Shown here: piece by piece, positions 36,211 through 47,907 of the stretch | Layout: the number at the start of each line of letters is the position of its first letter | Position numbering within the stretch: the first letter of the stretch is position 1 | Assembly: GCA_032871835.1 (NCBI GenBank) | Contig: CM065303.1 | Coordinates: 23,252,001-23,316,000 of the forward strand | Source: Dipteronia dyeriana | Taxonomy: Eukaryota > Streptophyta > Magnoliopsida > Sapindales > Sapindaceae | DNA length: 64,000 bases | Direction: 5' to 3' | The notes under the pieces: generated by a model | The model's database searches: none | What the model was told of the DNA's origin: nothing | The model's input: only the letters and a program-made list of their open reading frames with translations | Program-made: the position numbers and the translations under genes

Positions 36211-37039
36211 TGTTGGGTATCTTGGTCGACTCACGATCCTAACTAAACTTGTCACAAACACTTGCAAGAAAATGACAAACAAAATACTGAAACCAACTAT
36301 CAATCAATTAAAAATTGATTGATATAAAATGAGAAACAGAAGAAATCAAAAACAGATAAACAAAATACCGTAAAGAAATCAACATACACACAATTATCGT
36401 GGTTCAGCACAGAACTGGGGGACTACATCCACGTTGAGCCTATTTGAAGAGACTCTATCACTATATAAAGAATTCTTACAGCCTTTACAACCCAAAAAAT
36501 ACAAAAGAATGCCCTCAAAAAGAGCCCAGAACCCTGATCTACTACACACTCAACCAACTAACCTAATTACAACAAGCTCAACCTGAGATAACAACCCAGA
36601 ATGAGACAAAATCAGTATAAGTAGATGCACAATAATCTACTCTCTCTTTTATCCTTCTACCTCTCACTGAGATTCACAACAGAGAAGCCTCAAATACAAG
36701 ATGAACACCAAGAACACATAAAGAATAACAGAGAGAAAAAGCTTCAGTGAAAACCAAAACGAAAACCTAGAAATCAGAATATGATTTCTCTCTCCATCGC
36801 TTTCTATTTTATACCCCTTATCAGATAACGTCCAGCTCACATCAGATTAACCAATCAGTTGCTTCCAAGTCAGCAGGAAATCGTGACTCAATAATATCAA
36901 TCTGATAAGGTACAAAACGACATCGTATTGAGTAAGTGATGGGTCAAGTTGGGAGCATATGGATCTTAGGCTATGATGGCTTCAACTGCTTTTCATCATT
37001 GGGCCTAGGATTTGGGCTTGAAGATGGACTACAACAACA
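36211..37039 (-). repeat. C1 3' LTR
   Basis: 829 bp, begins TGTTGGGTATCTTGG and ends GGACTACAACAACA on the plus strand. Few differences from 41396-42228, mostly single substitutions plus a short CA-repeat length change. Confidence 0.92.
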
Positions 37040-37307
37040 TATTCCACCTAGTCCATCTTTACAGCAAAAAATACAAGACTGCAATATCCATTTATATAGC
37101 AACAGAGATCTTCTTCAAAGCAAACCTGGCTCAAAAAACACAACAAACAAGTTAACCATAATCACCTAATTTCAGCAAATTCAAGCAATGTTTGAACTTG
37201 CTATAGGGAACCACTTTAGTCCTCATATCTGCTAGATTTTCTTCAGTGGATATCTTTTTTCACCTCAACAATACCTTCAGATATTTTATCTCTAATAAAA
37301 TGGTATT

Positions 37308-38160
37308 TTACTTCAATATGTTTAGTTCTTTCATGAAAATATGATTTTTACATGGATGTAAAACACTTTGACTATCCGTGAAAATTACAGCTTTACCACT
37401 AAAAACTTTTATTTCTCCTAGAATACGTTGAAGCCAAATAGCTTCTTTTATAGCCCCAGTTACAGCAATATATTCAGCTTCAGTAGTGGACAAAGCCACT
37501 ACTGGTTGTAACTGACTTTTCCAACTTACACAGCAGCCAACAAAAGTAAAGAAATATGAGGATGTTGATCTCCTCTTATCTCTATCACCGACATAATCAA
37601 AATCAACATAGCCTATTAAATCTATAACAGAATTTGCACAATCATAAACTAACCCTACTGAGGTAGTTGAACTAATGTATCTCAATAACCACTTCATGGC
37701 ATTCCAATGGCCCTTACCTGGATTGGCCATATACCTAGACAATACACTAATAGATTGTGCTAAATCTGGTCTAGTACTAATCATTGCATACGTAACAGAT
37801 CCAACAGCACTAGAATAAGGTATGGATTCCATAAATATTTTCTCTTCAATAGATCTAGGAGATAACGTAGTAGACAGTTGAAAACTAGAAGAAATAGGTA
37901 TATTAACAGGTTTACAATTCTTTATAGAAAACCTATCCACTAGTTTTAACAAATAACTTTCTTGTTTAAGACACAACCTTGAGTCTTTTCTAGTTCTAAC
38001 AATTTATATTCCTAGAATCCTTTTAGCATTTCCTAAATACTTCATGTCAAATTCCGTTTTTAATCTTTCTTTTAAACCTTTAATCCTAGACATACTCTTA
38101 CTAGCAATTAACATATCATCCATATAAAAAATCAAGTATATTTTCACTTAGAACATTTTC
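37308..38160 (-). pseudogene. C1 RT C-terminus and RNase H
   Basis: Contains the end of RT after YMDDM (minus strand around 38120-38135) and the copia RNase H region: YSSAVGSVTYAMISTRPDLA, GYVDFDYVGDRDKRRSTSSY, VVALSTTEAEYIA and IFTDSQSVLH. 37308-37976 is one open block of 222 codons. A frameshift immediately before the YMDD box separates it from the rest of RT, so polymerase function is lost although the box itself is intact. Confidence 0.88.
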
Positions 38161-38640
38161 ACTTGTAAAATAAAAACATGTATTATACTTACTCTTATTA
38201 AAACCTAAGCTAGTAATGAAATTATCAAATTTCTTATACCATTGCCTATGAGCTTGTTTTAGCCCATAAAGGGATTTCTTTAGAAAATAAACATGAGAAG
38301 GTTTAGTTTTAGACTCAAAACCCTTTGGTTGAGACATATAGATAGTTTCATCTAAATCTCCATGCAAGAATGTTGTTTTACAATCTAGTTCTTCAAGTTC
38401 TAAATCATAGAAACTAACTAAGGCAAGCATAATTCTGATAGTTTTATACTTAACTACAGGTGAAAAAAATCTCATTATAGTTAATACCTTCTCTTTAAGT
38501 AAAACCCTTAGCAACTAACCTAGCCTTATATCTAGGTGGACCATTCTGCCCTAAACCTTCTTTTATCTTAAAAATCCATTTACAGTCAACAATTTTCCGT
38601 TTTTCAGGTTTCTTTACAAAGGACCGGGTTTCATTTTTAT
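38116..38640 (-). pseudogene. C1 reverse transcriptase, N-terminal half
   Basis: Shows the copia RT motifs LDCKTTFLHGDLDETIYM, QPKGFE and LKKSLYGLKQAHRQWYKKFD. It is separated from integrase by stops and from the YMDD half by a frameshift. It reads through to about 38514, with a preceding in-frame segment broken near 38516. Confidence 0.85.
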
Positions 38641-38649
38641 CAAGAGATT

Positions 38650-39660
38650 CTATCTGTTTTTCATTGCATTAAGCAATTTCTGCCTATCTATAGAACTAAC
38701 AGCCTCTCCAAAAGTCCTAGGTTCAGCTGATTCTAGTTCTTGTCCAGTATACAAAGTAAAAGAAATAATATCAGCATATGCATACTTACTATTAGACTTA
38801 ATAACCCTTTTAGCTCTATCCCTAACAAGTTCATAATCAGTTAGAGATTCACTTACCTGAGGTTGTTCCTGGTTTTCTTCCACCTGATCATCAATCTCTG
38901 AATGATCAGACCCATGATCCTCAATAGGATCAGGTGGGGCTGAGTCATTATCAAGAGAGGAGTTGATAAGTTCCACCTGATTTCTATTATCATCATTCTT
39001 AAAGGAATTTAGTTCAGTTTCAGTAGAGAAGTTAGTGTTTTTACAAGGCATTCTAGTTTAATCAAACATAACATCTATACTAATGATAACTTTAAAACCC
39101 TTTTGGTCCCTAAGCCAAATTCTATAACCCTTAACACCTAAAGGATAACCTAAGAAGACACCTCTTAGAGACCTAGGTTCTAATTTCCCTTCCGATTGAT
39201 AAGCATATGCATCACACCCAAACACCCTTAAATGTTTTAGACTAGGAGGTCTACCAGTCCATTTTTCTTCTGGTGTTTTTAAACCTATAGCAGTGGATGA
39301 AGATCTATTTATTAAGTAAGTGGCAGCCATAACAACCTCACCTCATAATTGTTTACTCAAACCATAACTTATTAGAAGACATCTAACTTTATCTAGGATA
39401 GTTCTATTCATTCTCTCAGCTATTCCATTCTGTTGAGGAGTATACCTAATTGTTCTATGTCTTTCAATGCCATTATCACTGCAGAATTTATTGAATTCAT
39501 CCTTACAAAACTCCAGGCCATTATCAGTTCTTAGTACCTTGACTTTCTTGGAAGTCTGGTTCCCAACTAATAATTTCCAAGCCTTAAAGCTCTTAAAAGC
39601 TTGATCTTTAGACTTCAATAGGTATACCCAAACCTTTCTAGTGAAATCATCTATCAAAGA
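38650..39660 (-). pseudogene. C1 integrase and linker
   Basis: Integrase core fragments: IDDFTRKVWVYLLKSKDQ, VLRTDNGLEFCKDEF (second catalytic Asp), TPQQNGIAERMNRTI (catalytic Glu) at 39343-39657, then AATYLINRSSSTAIGLKTPE and HLRVFGCDAYAY with GVFLGYP at 39058-39330, and an acidic linker at 38650-39051. Each block is open; the breaks are single stops or frameshifts. Confidence 0.88.
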
Positions 39661-40194
39661 TAGAAAATTCTGATTTCCACCATGAGTTAGGACCTTTGAA
39701 GTCCCCCAAAGATCTGAGTGTACATATTGAAGGATCTCTTTTGTGTTATGTTGAGCTGTACTAAAACTCAGCCTATGTTGTTTACCTAAGACACAGCTTT
39801 CATAAAATTCCAGATTATTAATCTTATCTCCATTGAGTAAATTCTATTTACTTAATTCATTTAGACCTCTCTCTCTCATATGGCCAAGTCTTTTATTCCA
39901 TAAGGATGCAATGTTATTAAATTTAGTTGCTATATTAGCAATATCATTAATAACGGTTTCACCCTTTAAGATATATAGACCATTTCTCTGATCACCTTTC
40001 AAGATGACAAGAGAGCATCTAGATACTTTTATGACCCCTTTTTCAGCCTTTTAACAGTAACCATCCTCATCTAATATACCTAAAGAAATTAAATTTCTTT
40101 TAAGATTAGGTACATATATAACAATCTTAAAGACCCTAATCATTCCATCACACATTCTAATAGCTACAATCCTTATTCCTTCAACTTGACATTG

Positions 40195-41306
40195 TTAATT
40201 ATTACCCATCAACACACTATTACCTCTAAGTTCCTTAAATTCTGAAAGCCAATCCTTTCTAGGTGTCATATGAAAAGAACAACCTGAATCTAAAATCCAT
40301 TCAGACTTAATATCCTCAGTTGTTACTGTTAATACTTCACTAGGCTCAAAAGACTTAGAAGCTACAACTGCATCACCATCACTATGTGTTTTTTCTTGAT
40401 TCTTTTTCTTAAGCTCATAACAATATTTTCTAATATGACCTTCTTTACCACAGTAGTAACATTTTCTAGTACTATTTCTGTTCTTAGACTGAGACCCATT
40501 TCGATTAGGAGTCTTACTTCTACCCTTGCCTTTGTTATTATTATTATTATTATTAGGGTTATGATTATTATTCCCATTTCTTACGGGTTGTCTTCCCCTA
40601 ACAAACAAGTTTTCACCACTATCCTTTTTCTCAATCTTAAGTTCTAGGTCTTTTGATTTTAAAGCAGAGATACACTATTCCAAAGATAAAGAAGTCCTAC
40701 CATATTTAATAACAGCCTTTACATCTTTAAAGGAATCAGGAAGAGAGTTAAGCAAAATTATAGCTTCATTTTCATCACTAGGTTTTTCATCATCCCCAGT
40801 ATTAACAAGTTCTATAGTCATTTTCTGAATTCATCAAGATTCTGACCAAGATTCTGACCAAGATTCTTGTTTGGGTCCATTTTAAAACTAAAAAGTCTTT
40901 CCTTAAGATAGATTTTATTAGTTAAAGACTTAGTGAGATATAGACTTTCTAATTTCTTCCACATATTACAAGCAATCGATTCATCATTAACTTTCCTACG
41001 AACATTATCAGACAAATTCAGGATTATAGTTCCTAAGGCCATTTCTAACATGTCATCTTTCTGTTATTTAGTTAATGAGTCAACCAATTTATCTGGACCT
41101 TCAATGGCCTTGAGGATTTTCTGTTGGGAGAGAAGGACTTTCACATTTCTTCTCCAAATCCCGAAATCCCCAGTGCCATCAAACTTATCTATTTCAAATT
41201 TCATGTTCATACCAGTGTAATTGAAATTTCCAAAATTACTAGAGTCAGAAAATTTTACCTCAGATGCCCCTGCTAGCAGATTCACTGCTAAAATCTTCTT
41301 CTCCAA
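40195..41306 (-). pseudogene. C1 gag and protease start
   Basis: The gag N-terminal part (41064-41306) has FEIDKFDGTGDFGIWRRNVK, the usual copia gag opening. The middle (40818-41051) carries a short duplicated LGQN unit. 40195-40608 has an Asn-rich stretch, a complete CCHC knuckle CYYCGKEGHIRKYC and the protease motif WILDSGCSFHMT. Several stops separate the blocks, and the region 39658-40194 retains the GAG-pre-integrase-like segment with further stops. Confidence 0.88.
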
Positions 41307-41382
41307 CCGAGTCTTCAGAGTTTTAAGGCTCTGCCGTTGGAGGAAACTGTTCCTCGTTGTTCGCCGTTGATTTAGTCTTCAG

Positions 41383-41394
41383 GCTCTGATACCA
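41383..41394 (-). promoter_or_regulatory. C1 primer-binding site
   Basis: TGGTATCAGAGC on the minus strand, one base from the LTR end at 41396. Complementary to initiator tRNA-Met. Confidence 0.92.
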
Positions 41395-41395
41395 C

Positions 41396-42228
41396 TGTTG
41401 GGTATCTTGGTCGACTCAAGATCCCAACTAAACCTGTCACAAACACTTGCAAGAAAATGACAAACAAAATACTGAAACCAACTATCAATCAATTAAAAAC
41501 TAATTGATCTAAAATGAGAAACAGGAGAAATCAAAAACAGATAGGCAAAATACTGTAAAGAAATCAACACACACACACACAATTATCGTGGTTCAGCCCA
41601 GAACTGGCGGCCTACATCCACGTTGAGCCTCTTTGAAGAGACCCTATCACTATATAAAGAATTCTTACAGCCTTTACAACCCAAAAAATACAAAATAATG
41701 CCCTCAAAAAGAGCCCAGAACCCTGATCTACTACACACTCAACCAACTAACCTAATTACAACAAACTCAACCTGAGATAACAACCCAGAATGAGACAAAA
41801 TCAGTATCACTAGATGCACAATAATCTACTCTCTCTTTTATCCTTCTACCTCTCACTGAGATTCACAACAGAGAAGCCTCAAGTACAAGATGAACACCAA
41901 GAACACATAAAAAATAACAGAGAGAAAAAGCTTCAGTGAAAACCAAAACGAAAACCTAGAAATCAGAATATGATTTCTCTCTCCATCGCTTTCTATTTTA
42001 TACCCCTTATCAGATAACGTCCAGCTCACATCAGATTAACCAATCAGTTGCTTCCAAGACAGCATGAAATCGTGACTCAACAATATCAATCTGATAAGGC
42101 ACAAAACGACGTCGTATTGAGTAAGTGATGGGTCAAGTTGGGAGCATATGGATTTTAGGCTCTGATGGCTTCGACTCATTTTCATCATTGGGCCTAGGAT
42201 TTGGGCTTGAAGATGGGCTACAACAACA
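41396..42228 (-). repeat. C1 5' LTR
   Basis: 833 bp, TGTTGGGTATCTTGG to GGCTACAACAACA on the plus strand, adjacent to the primer site. Partner of 36211-37039. Confidence 0.92.
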
Positions 42229-42979
42229 ACATGTTTTCTCAAATGACAACACGTAGATATTTGGATACGATATTTCACAAATTCAAAATAGCTCAGTCAA
42301 ACTTCTAACTGCTATTTTCAGCACTCTATATATATGCTTTTATTTGTTTACACAGTCAAATAAAGATTACTTTATTTTTAAATATCTTCCAGAATTACAA
42401 CAATCCCCCATATATTTCAAAATAAATTAAATCATATACCAAAGAATAATCAAGAGTTCAATGTATGTGTGTTGGTGCCTTTCGGGCTATGAACCAGATA
42501 TTGGATAATTAATTGTATTCCATATAAACTTGGTGAAATTTATAGTTTCTATGAATCAATGTATCTTTATGTGAATTAGAGGACTAACTACCCACATTGA
42601 ATACTTCAATTAAGTTGTTCAGTGGTGTGGCACTTTAATGGCCCTGTACCTTCCTAGTTTTCATGAGCGCTCTAGAGATACCTGCCTAAGCTCTCATTGG
42701 AACGGACCCAATTTCACACTCATATAGGTGAATATCTATCAAGTGTGTACTGCCGTTTTTACACACCACTATACAATAATTGGGCTATAGATTTCATTAA
42801 GAGCATATAGCTCAACCTCTCCCACTATAGTTAGCACTATCTCGCCATAGGTGAAACTTCTCAACATATATAAAGTTGATAGTACTCCTAAACAAGTGAC
42901 TTGTTATTACCCTTATGAACCTACTTCATGGGATCTCTAATCACATAGATAGGGTTACCATAACCTTTGTTTTATGTTT

Positions 42980-44185
42980 TAGGCATGGGTCCCATACCCC
43001 TCAACGTTTGATCCACTAACCTCTTATTTAGTGGTTTGGTAAGAGGATCGGCCAAATTTGACTATGACCTCACAAAGTCTAGGCTCACAACACCTAACTT
43101 AAGCATCTGTTTTATTATACTATGTCTCAGATGTATATGTCTGTTTTTCCCATTATAAATTTTATTTTTGCTCTTACAATTGCTGCCTGACAATCACAAT
43201 GTAGAAAAATTAAAGGAAGACGATGTGTACTAATGGGAAGATCTACTAAGAGATTTCTTAACCACTCAGCTTCAGAACATGCCTTTTTTAAGGCGATTAA
43301 CCCGGACTCCACGGTAGACCGAGCTATAATAGTTTGCTTAGATGACTTCCAAGGTACAGCACCTCCACCTAGGGTGAAAATATAACCATTAGTGGATTTT
43401 ATATCTTTTGAATCTGGGATCCAATTTGCATCAGAGTAATCCTCTAATAGTGGTGATGATTTTCCATATTTAACCCCATAATCAATGGTACCTTTCAAAT
43501 ATCTAGCTACCCTTTCTAAGGCAATCCTGTGATCCTTATTAAGGTTTTGAGTATATATACTCAATCTACCTACCGTATATGTAATGTCAGGCCTAGTACT
43601 AATCATTAAATACATAAGGCTACAAACGATTTGGGCATACTGTGATTGGGCAATACTATGTTCTAGCTTTTTCTTAAGATGGGTATAAGCATCATAGTTG
43701 ACACTGGTTTACAATAAAAAAAACCCAAATTTTCGAAAGAAATTCTCAACATAATGCTCTTGTGATAACATGAGACCATCATCAGTTTTCACAATTTTAA
43801 TTCCCAAAATAACATTTGCTTCTCCCATATCTTTCATATCAAAATTGGAAGCCAAAAAACTTTTTGTCTCATTTATCACTTTCATTCTAGAATTGAAAAT
43901 CAGCATATTATCAACATAAAGACATATAATGACATAAGTATTAGTATCAAATGATTTAAAATAAATACATTTATCTGAATCATTAATCAAAAAACCATTT
44001 GATACTAACACTTTATCAAATTTTTCATGTCATTGTTTAAGAGCTTGCTTTAAGCCATATAAGGACTTAACCAATTTGCATACTTTATGCTCACTACCTG
44101 GGATAATACAACCTTTAGGTTGTTACATATAAATTTCCTTATTCTGGTCTCCATTCAAAAATACAGTTTTTACATCCATTTGATG
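42980..44185 (-). pseudogene. C2 RT and RNase H fragments
   Basis: From right to left: RT middle (EIY, SLYGLKQA), the active-site region LYVDNMLIF in which the second Asp is Asn, LGIKIVKTDDGLMLSQEHYV, then [55 protein letters not shown] and a distant LADPLTKPLN. Stops separate the blocks. The Asp-to-Asn change in the YVDD box would by itself abolish polymerisation. The N-terminal RT piece lies at 50388-50590 across the inserted elements. Confidence 0.82.
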
Positions 44186-44575
44186 TAGAAGTATTCACGG
44201 TTCGGTTCGATTTCAGTTTGAAACTGTCGATTCTGGTTCTGTAGAAAGGCCAAACTGAAATCGTAACTAGATCAAACTGTTTGATTTCGGTTTTGTAACC
44301 GCCAAACCGGCCTCTTATTGGTTGGTTTAAAAATTTTCTATCACGTGTCACAATCTGATTGGTTCAATTTTTTTAAAATAAAATATAATGAAAACCGTTG
44401 GTTAAACCATCGATTTTAGGCAGTTTTTGGAGAAGCTAAACTGTAACCGACCCAGCTCGAAACTGGTTTCCAATCGGTTTCGTAACCGTAAATTTTGGTT
44501 ACGGTTCAGTTTCAATTTTGCTTGGCCGGTTTCGGTTTGGTTTCGGACAGTTTAACCGAACCGTGGACATCTCTA
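44186..44575. mobile_element. hAT MITE, 390 bp, in C2 RT
   Basis: Perfect 8-bp duplication ATTTGATG at 44178-44185 and 44576-44583. Ends TAGAAGTATTCACGGTTCGG and CCGTGGACATCTCTA. The interior is rich in CGGTTT/AACCG motifs and contains GGAGAAGCTAAACTGTAACC, also found in the MITE at 61112-61670. Removing the element rejoins the RT frame. Confidence 0.92.
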
Positions 44576-45050
44576 ATTTGATGCACATATAAATCATTTA
44601 TTGAGGCTAATGCAATCAATACTCTAATGGATGTAAGGGGTCAAAATACTATTGGCACTATTTTTTTTTGGGGGGGGGGGCACTTTACTAATGTATGTTT
44701 AAAAGACATCATTTAACGTGTTCAGACGAAAATACCCCGAAATATTAAAACAATTAGGAATTTATCGTTTCTAAGAGTCAGAGAAAAGCAATAGTCAAAC
44801 CGATAGAAAACTAATCGACGGTGAAGTGACCGGAACGAGATTACACGAGAACAACTGTGATTGATAAAGGTAATATTAGTTTTTTTTTCCTCTTTTTTGT
44901 TGTTGTTAACTTGCATTACATGTTAGAATTGAGTTTTGTTGATTGAAATTGTAGAAACCGGTTAAAATAGAGATATGAGAATGGTTGTGATTTAGGCTAG
45001 AGTTTGTAATTTGGTTGAATATCTATTGAGGAAGATAAAATCTAGGTTAT

Positions 45051-45800
45051 CGAGACTTTTTGCAAGAGAATCGAGCTTATTTGTAGTTAAGTCGAGCTTT
45101 TATTTTCATGAAAATTAGGTTTTGGTAAGTCGAGCTTTTTTTGTAAGGTTTCGAGATTTTTTTGAATGGGATCGAGGTTTTTTGAAAAGGGATCGAGCTT
45201 TTTTGAAAAGGAATCGAGCTTTTTTCAATAGGGTTGAGTTTTTTTTACATTTGATCGAGCTTTTTCATCATGACATCGAGCATTTTTTAAATAAGATCAA
45301 GTTTTTCTCACATAGGATCGAGCTTTTTTGTTATGGGACCCATCATTTTTTTCATAGGATCGAGCTTTTTTCTAAAGGGTCAACCTTTTTTGTATATGAG
45401 TCGAGCTTTATTTTCGTGAAAATTAGGTTTTGATATGTCGAGTCTTTTTTATAACGGTTTGAGCATTTTTTGAATAGGATCGAGTCTTTTTGAAAGGGAT
45501 CGAGCTTTTTCTACATTGGATCGAGCTTTTTCATCATTGGATCGAGCTATTTTTACATAGGATCAAGTTATTTTGTTATGGGATCGAGCTTTTTTTAAAA
45601 GGGTCGAGCTTTTTTGTCCTTGGATCGAGCTTATTTCTTATAGAACCGAACTTTCTTATAATTGGACCGAGCGTTTTTGTTATGGGATCAAGAATTTTTG
45701 TCTTAGGATCGAGCTTTTTTTTAAGGGTCGAGCTTATTTCTCCTGGGATCAAGCATATTTTTTTTAGGACCGAACTGTTTTTACATTGGATCGAGACTTA
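45051..45800 (+). repeat. ~20-bp tandem array, left side of M1
   Basis: Roughly 35-40 degenerate units of about 20 bp built on GGATCGAGCTTTTTT plus a variable 4-6 bp spacer. A larger segment containing GAAAATTAGGTTTTG recurs 308 bp apart (45102 and 45410), showing higher-order duplication. Long open frames here (45122-45433, 45490-45831) are by-products of the repeat and not genes. Confidence 0.95.
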
Positions 45801-45858
45801 TAATTTTGGTTACGAGAATTTTTCTGTTTAATGATGTTGTATTTCTGTTATATTGCAG

Positions 45859-47896
45859 ATGAGCAATAGGTTGAAGGATTTGCTTAAAACTCCAGAAGAA
45901 GACTAGTACAAGGGCAAATTGACTCGACTCAACCATTTTGATGCCCTTACCCATAAAGACGACGCGCTGAACCGGGTTCCTACAGAATTTACAAATGAAG
46001 ATCGGCTTCGGTTCATGGCGTTATGTTTCGGGTATTTTCTGACGATGCATCTGGAGATGAAGTTTTCGGGTGGTATTATACATCGGTTGCTTTTGAGGGA
46101 GCTGCATCATAATGGCCTAAAAGATAAGATGCAGTTCATGTTAGGGAACCAGTCGGTGAGGTTTTCGAATGTGGAATTTTGCCTGATCACCGGAGTTGTA
46201 CTAGACACGACCAAGTATGCAGCAATGGAGAATGGCATACATCAACAGTACTTTCCTAGAGCCGATGAGGTTTTGTTGGAGGAGATAAAGGGTGTTGTCA
46301 CCGTCGCCAAGTTTGGAGAGGCGTTCGATGCTGTCAAGCCCTGCCTCATATATATGCTGAACTGGATTCTGATGGGGGTGGATGAGAGATTCAAGATTCC
46401 AGTTTGGCAGTTTCGGCTGGTTGAGGATCTCGATGCGTTCGATGCATTCCCGTGGGGTTCCCATGTGTACATGCATTCTATTTACTCATTCAAGCATGCG
46501 CTTGATGAGCGACACCAGCAGGAAAAGGGCACTGACGTACACACGGTGGAGACCTACAATGTTACGGTCTATCTCATGCCTTATTGGTAAGAACTTAGAA
46601 TTACAAGCTGTACTTTATTTGTGTTGTCCTCAATGTTTTGGTTAGTTATCGTACTTATCTTTGATGCAGATATTTGCTTTCGAGGTGATCCCTGATTTGG
46701 GCAAAGAGTTCGGTGCCCGGAGGGTTACAGGTCTGACTCCCCGTATTTTGAAGTGGGAGTTGACCAAACAACTGAGAGGGAAGAAACTGGTAAAGATTTT
46801 CAAAGCCAGGGTATGTATTTAATTTGTTAATGTTTATATTAGTTAGTATGTGTACAATTACATTGTTCTAACTAATATCTCAGATGTTTGCGAGGAAGGA
46901 ACTGGTGCCCACACCAGCTGAGAGACAGGCACCGTACTATGCCGGGTTAAACGAGGGGGGATCCTGTATGTAGAGGAGGACATGCTTCATATGTTGCCTC
47001 CGGTCCCTGATCAAACTACATTTGGCGGGAACAGTGGGACAGAGGGCGGGGGTTACAGAGGGCGGGGGTTTAACAGACAGGACCAGTGACAGTGAGGGAT
47101 CTGAGCCCGCTGCTGGGGGTTTAAGGCCCAGTTGAGGGATATAAGACAGACCCTCAACAAGAAAGGCATAAGCATAGACGGGTTCGGTTTACCACCCCTG
47201 TAAATGGTACATCTACAGGGGATTCCTGTGGGGGCGTTGGTCGTGATGGAGAGGTAAGTTGAAAACAAAGTTTAGTTTTTTTATTAACACGTGTTAATAG
47301 TTTTGTACTAACAATATAGACATGATTTTAGACTCCGTGGACAGATCTGTTGAACGATGTGCGTGAAGCCCTCCAGAAGAGTGATGAGGATCGAGAGCGT
47401 CAACACTTGGAGTTGGTGGATATGATCCGGAAGAGTGACGAGGATTGTCAGCAACAACACCGAGTGTTACTGGATATGATCTGAGGGCTTCAGGGGTCGA
47501 CCATACGTACACACAGAGATGGCCCCCCACCTCTTGATTCGGACTTTAGTCCTAGAGACAGGACTGATAAGTATACCGGGGGGGAAGACAGGACAGATGG
47601 ACTTAGCGAGGACCCGCCTACCGGGGGGTAGGTCCGGAGAGATAACCTCAGTTGCGTACCAGCGATAGTAGGCATGCTACAAGTACAGCAATCCGATCGG
47701 ACCTCCCAGCTGTCCTATCTGGGTCCACCCTGCCTCAGAGGTCCCCCCACCACCCAGCATATCGATTCAGCCATAACGGTCCCCTCCCCCACCCAACACG
47801 TCGGCGTAGGGTCAGCAGTCCCCTCCCTCACGCAGCATGTCGACCCAGGCTCAACTGTCCCCTCCCCCGGCTAGTATAAGGACCTAGGGTCTACGG
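45859..47896 (+). pseudogene. DUF1985-type (Ulp1-associated) MULE gene, truncated
   Basis: ATG 45859 follows a TTGCAG acceptor; an in-frame TAG occurs at 45904, after which 223 codons stay open to 46590. LNRVPTEFTNEDRLRFM, VRFSNVEFCLITGVVLD and the Cys/Leu-rich end match the DUF1985 layout from plant MULE-borne Ulp1-like genes. Two further exons are suggested by GT-AG pairs (about 46587-46669 and 46811-46883), encoding FEVIPDLGKEFGARRV, although the first splice as written creates a stop. Later parts hold a hydrophilic segment with repeated QKSDEDRERQH-like units (47340-47480) and a Pro/Ser-rich linker with a 39-bp repeat. The C-terminal Ulp1 protease domain expected in this family is absent, cut away at about 47.9 kb. 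Confidence 0.75.
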
Positions 47897-47907
47897 TCTC
47901 ATCTTGT
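47752..47907 (+). repeat. 39-bp (13-residue) tandem repeat in the M1 gene
   Basis: Three good copies start at 47752, 47791 and 47830 and a decayed fourth at 47869. In the DUF1985 gene's frame each encodes TQH(I/V)..... VPSP-like units. The fourth copy runs into the deletion junction with the transposase. Confidence 0.85.

Larger units (their letters stand above)
36211..42228 (-). mobile_element. Nearly complete Tork-like copia element C1
   Basis: 6018 bp with direct LTRs (36211-37039, 41396-42228), termini TGTTG/CAACA, a perfect 5-bp target duplication ACATG (36206-36210 and 42229-42233) and a Met-tRNA primer site at 41383-41394. It carries gag, protease, integrase, RT and RNase H in copia order on the minus strand, all with stops or frameshifts. 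LTRs are about 95-97% identical by eye. It sits inside the C2 left LTR; the uninterrupted target is visible at about 51299-51320. Confidence 0.93.
35002..42402 (-). repeat. C2 left LTR, split by copia C1 and a MITE
   Basis: Read on the minus strand it runs TGTTGTAATTCTGG... to ...CCTACAACA, with TGTTGT/ACAACA termini. The host parts are 35002-35423, 36151-36210 and 42234-42402; the rest is the inserted MITE and C1. The sequence matches 50591-52583 piece by piece. Confidence 0.72.

Noticed and set aside
45122..45831. Two open frames of 103 and 113 codons, aromatic and basic
   Set aside because: They are translations of the ~20-bp tandem array (repeating DRAFFxx/IELFxx units) and shift with the repeat period; no domain or splice context.
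47652..47879. Pro/Ser/Arg-rich open frames near the 39-bp repeat
   Set aside because: Alternative-frame readings of the repetitive linker of the DUF1985 gene, not separate genes.
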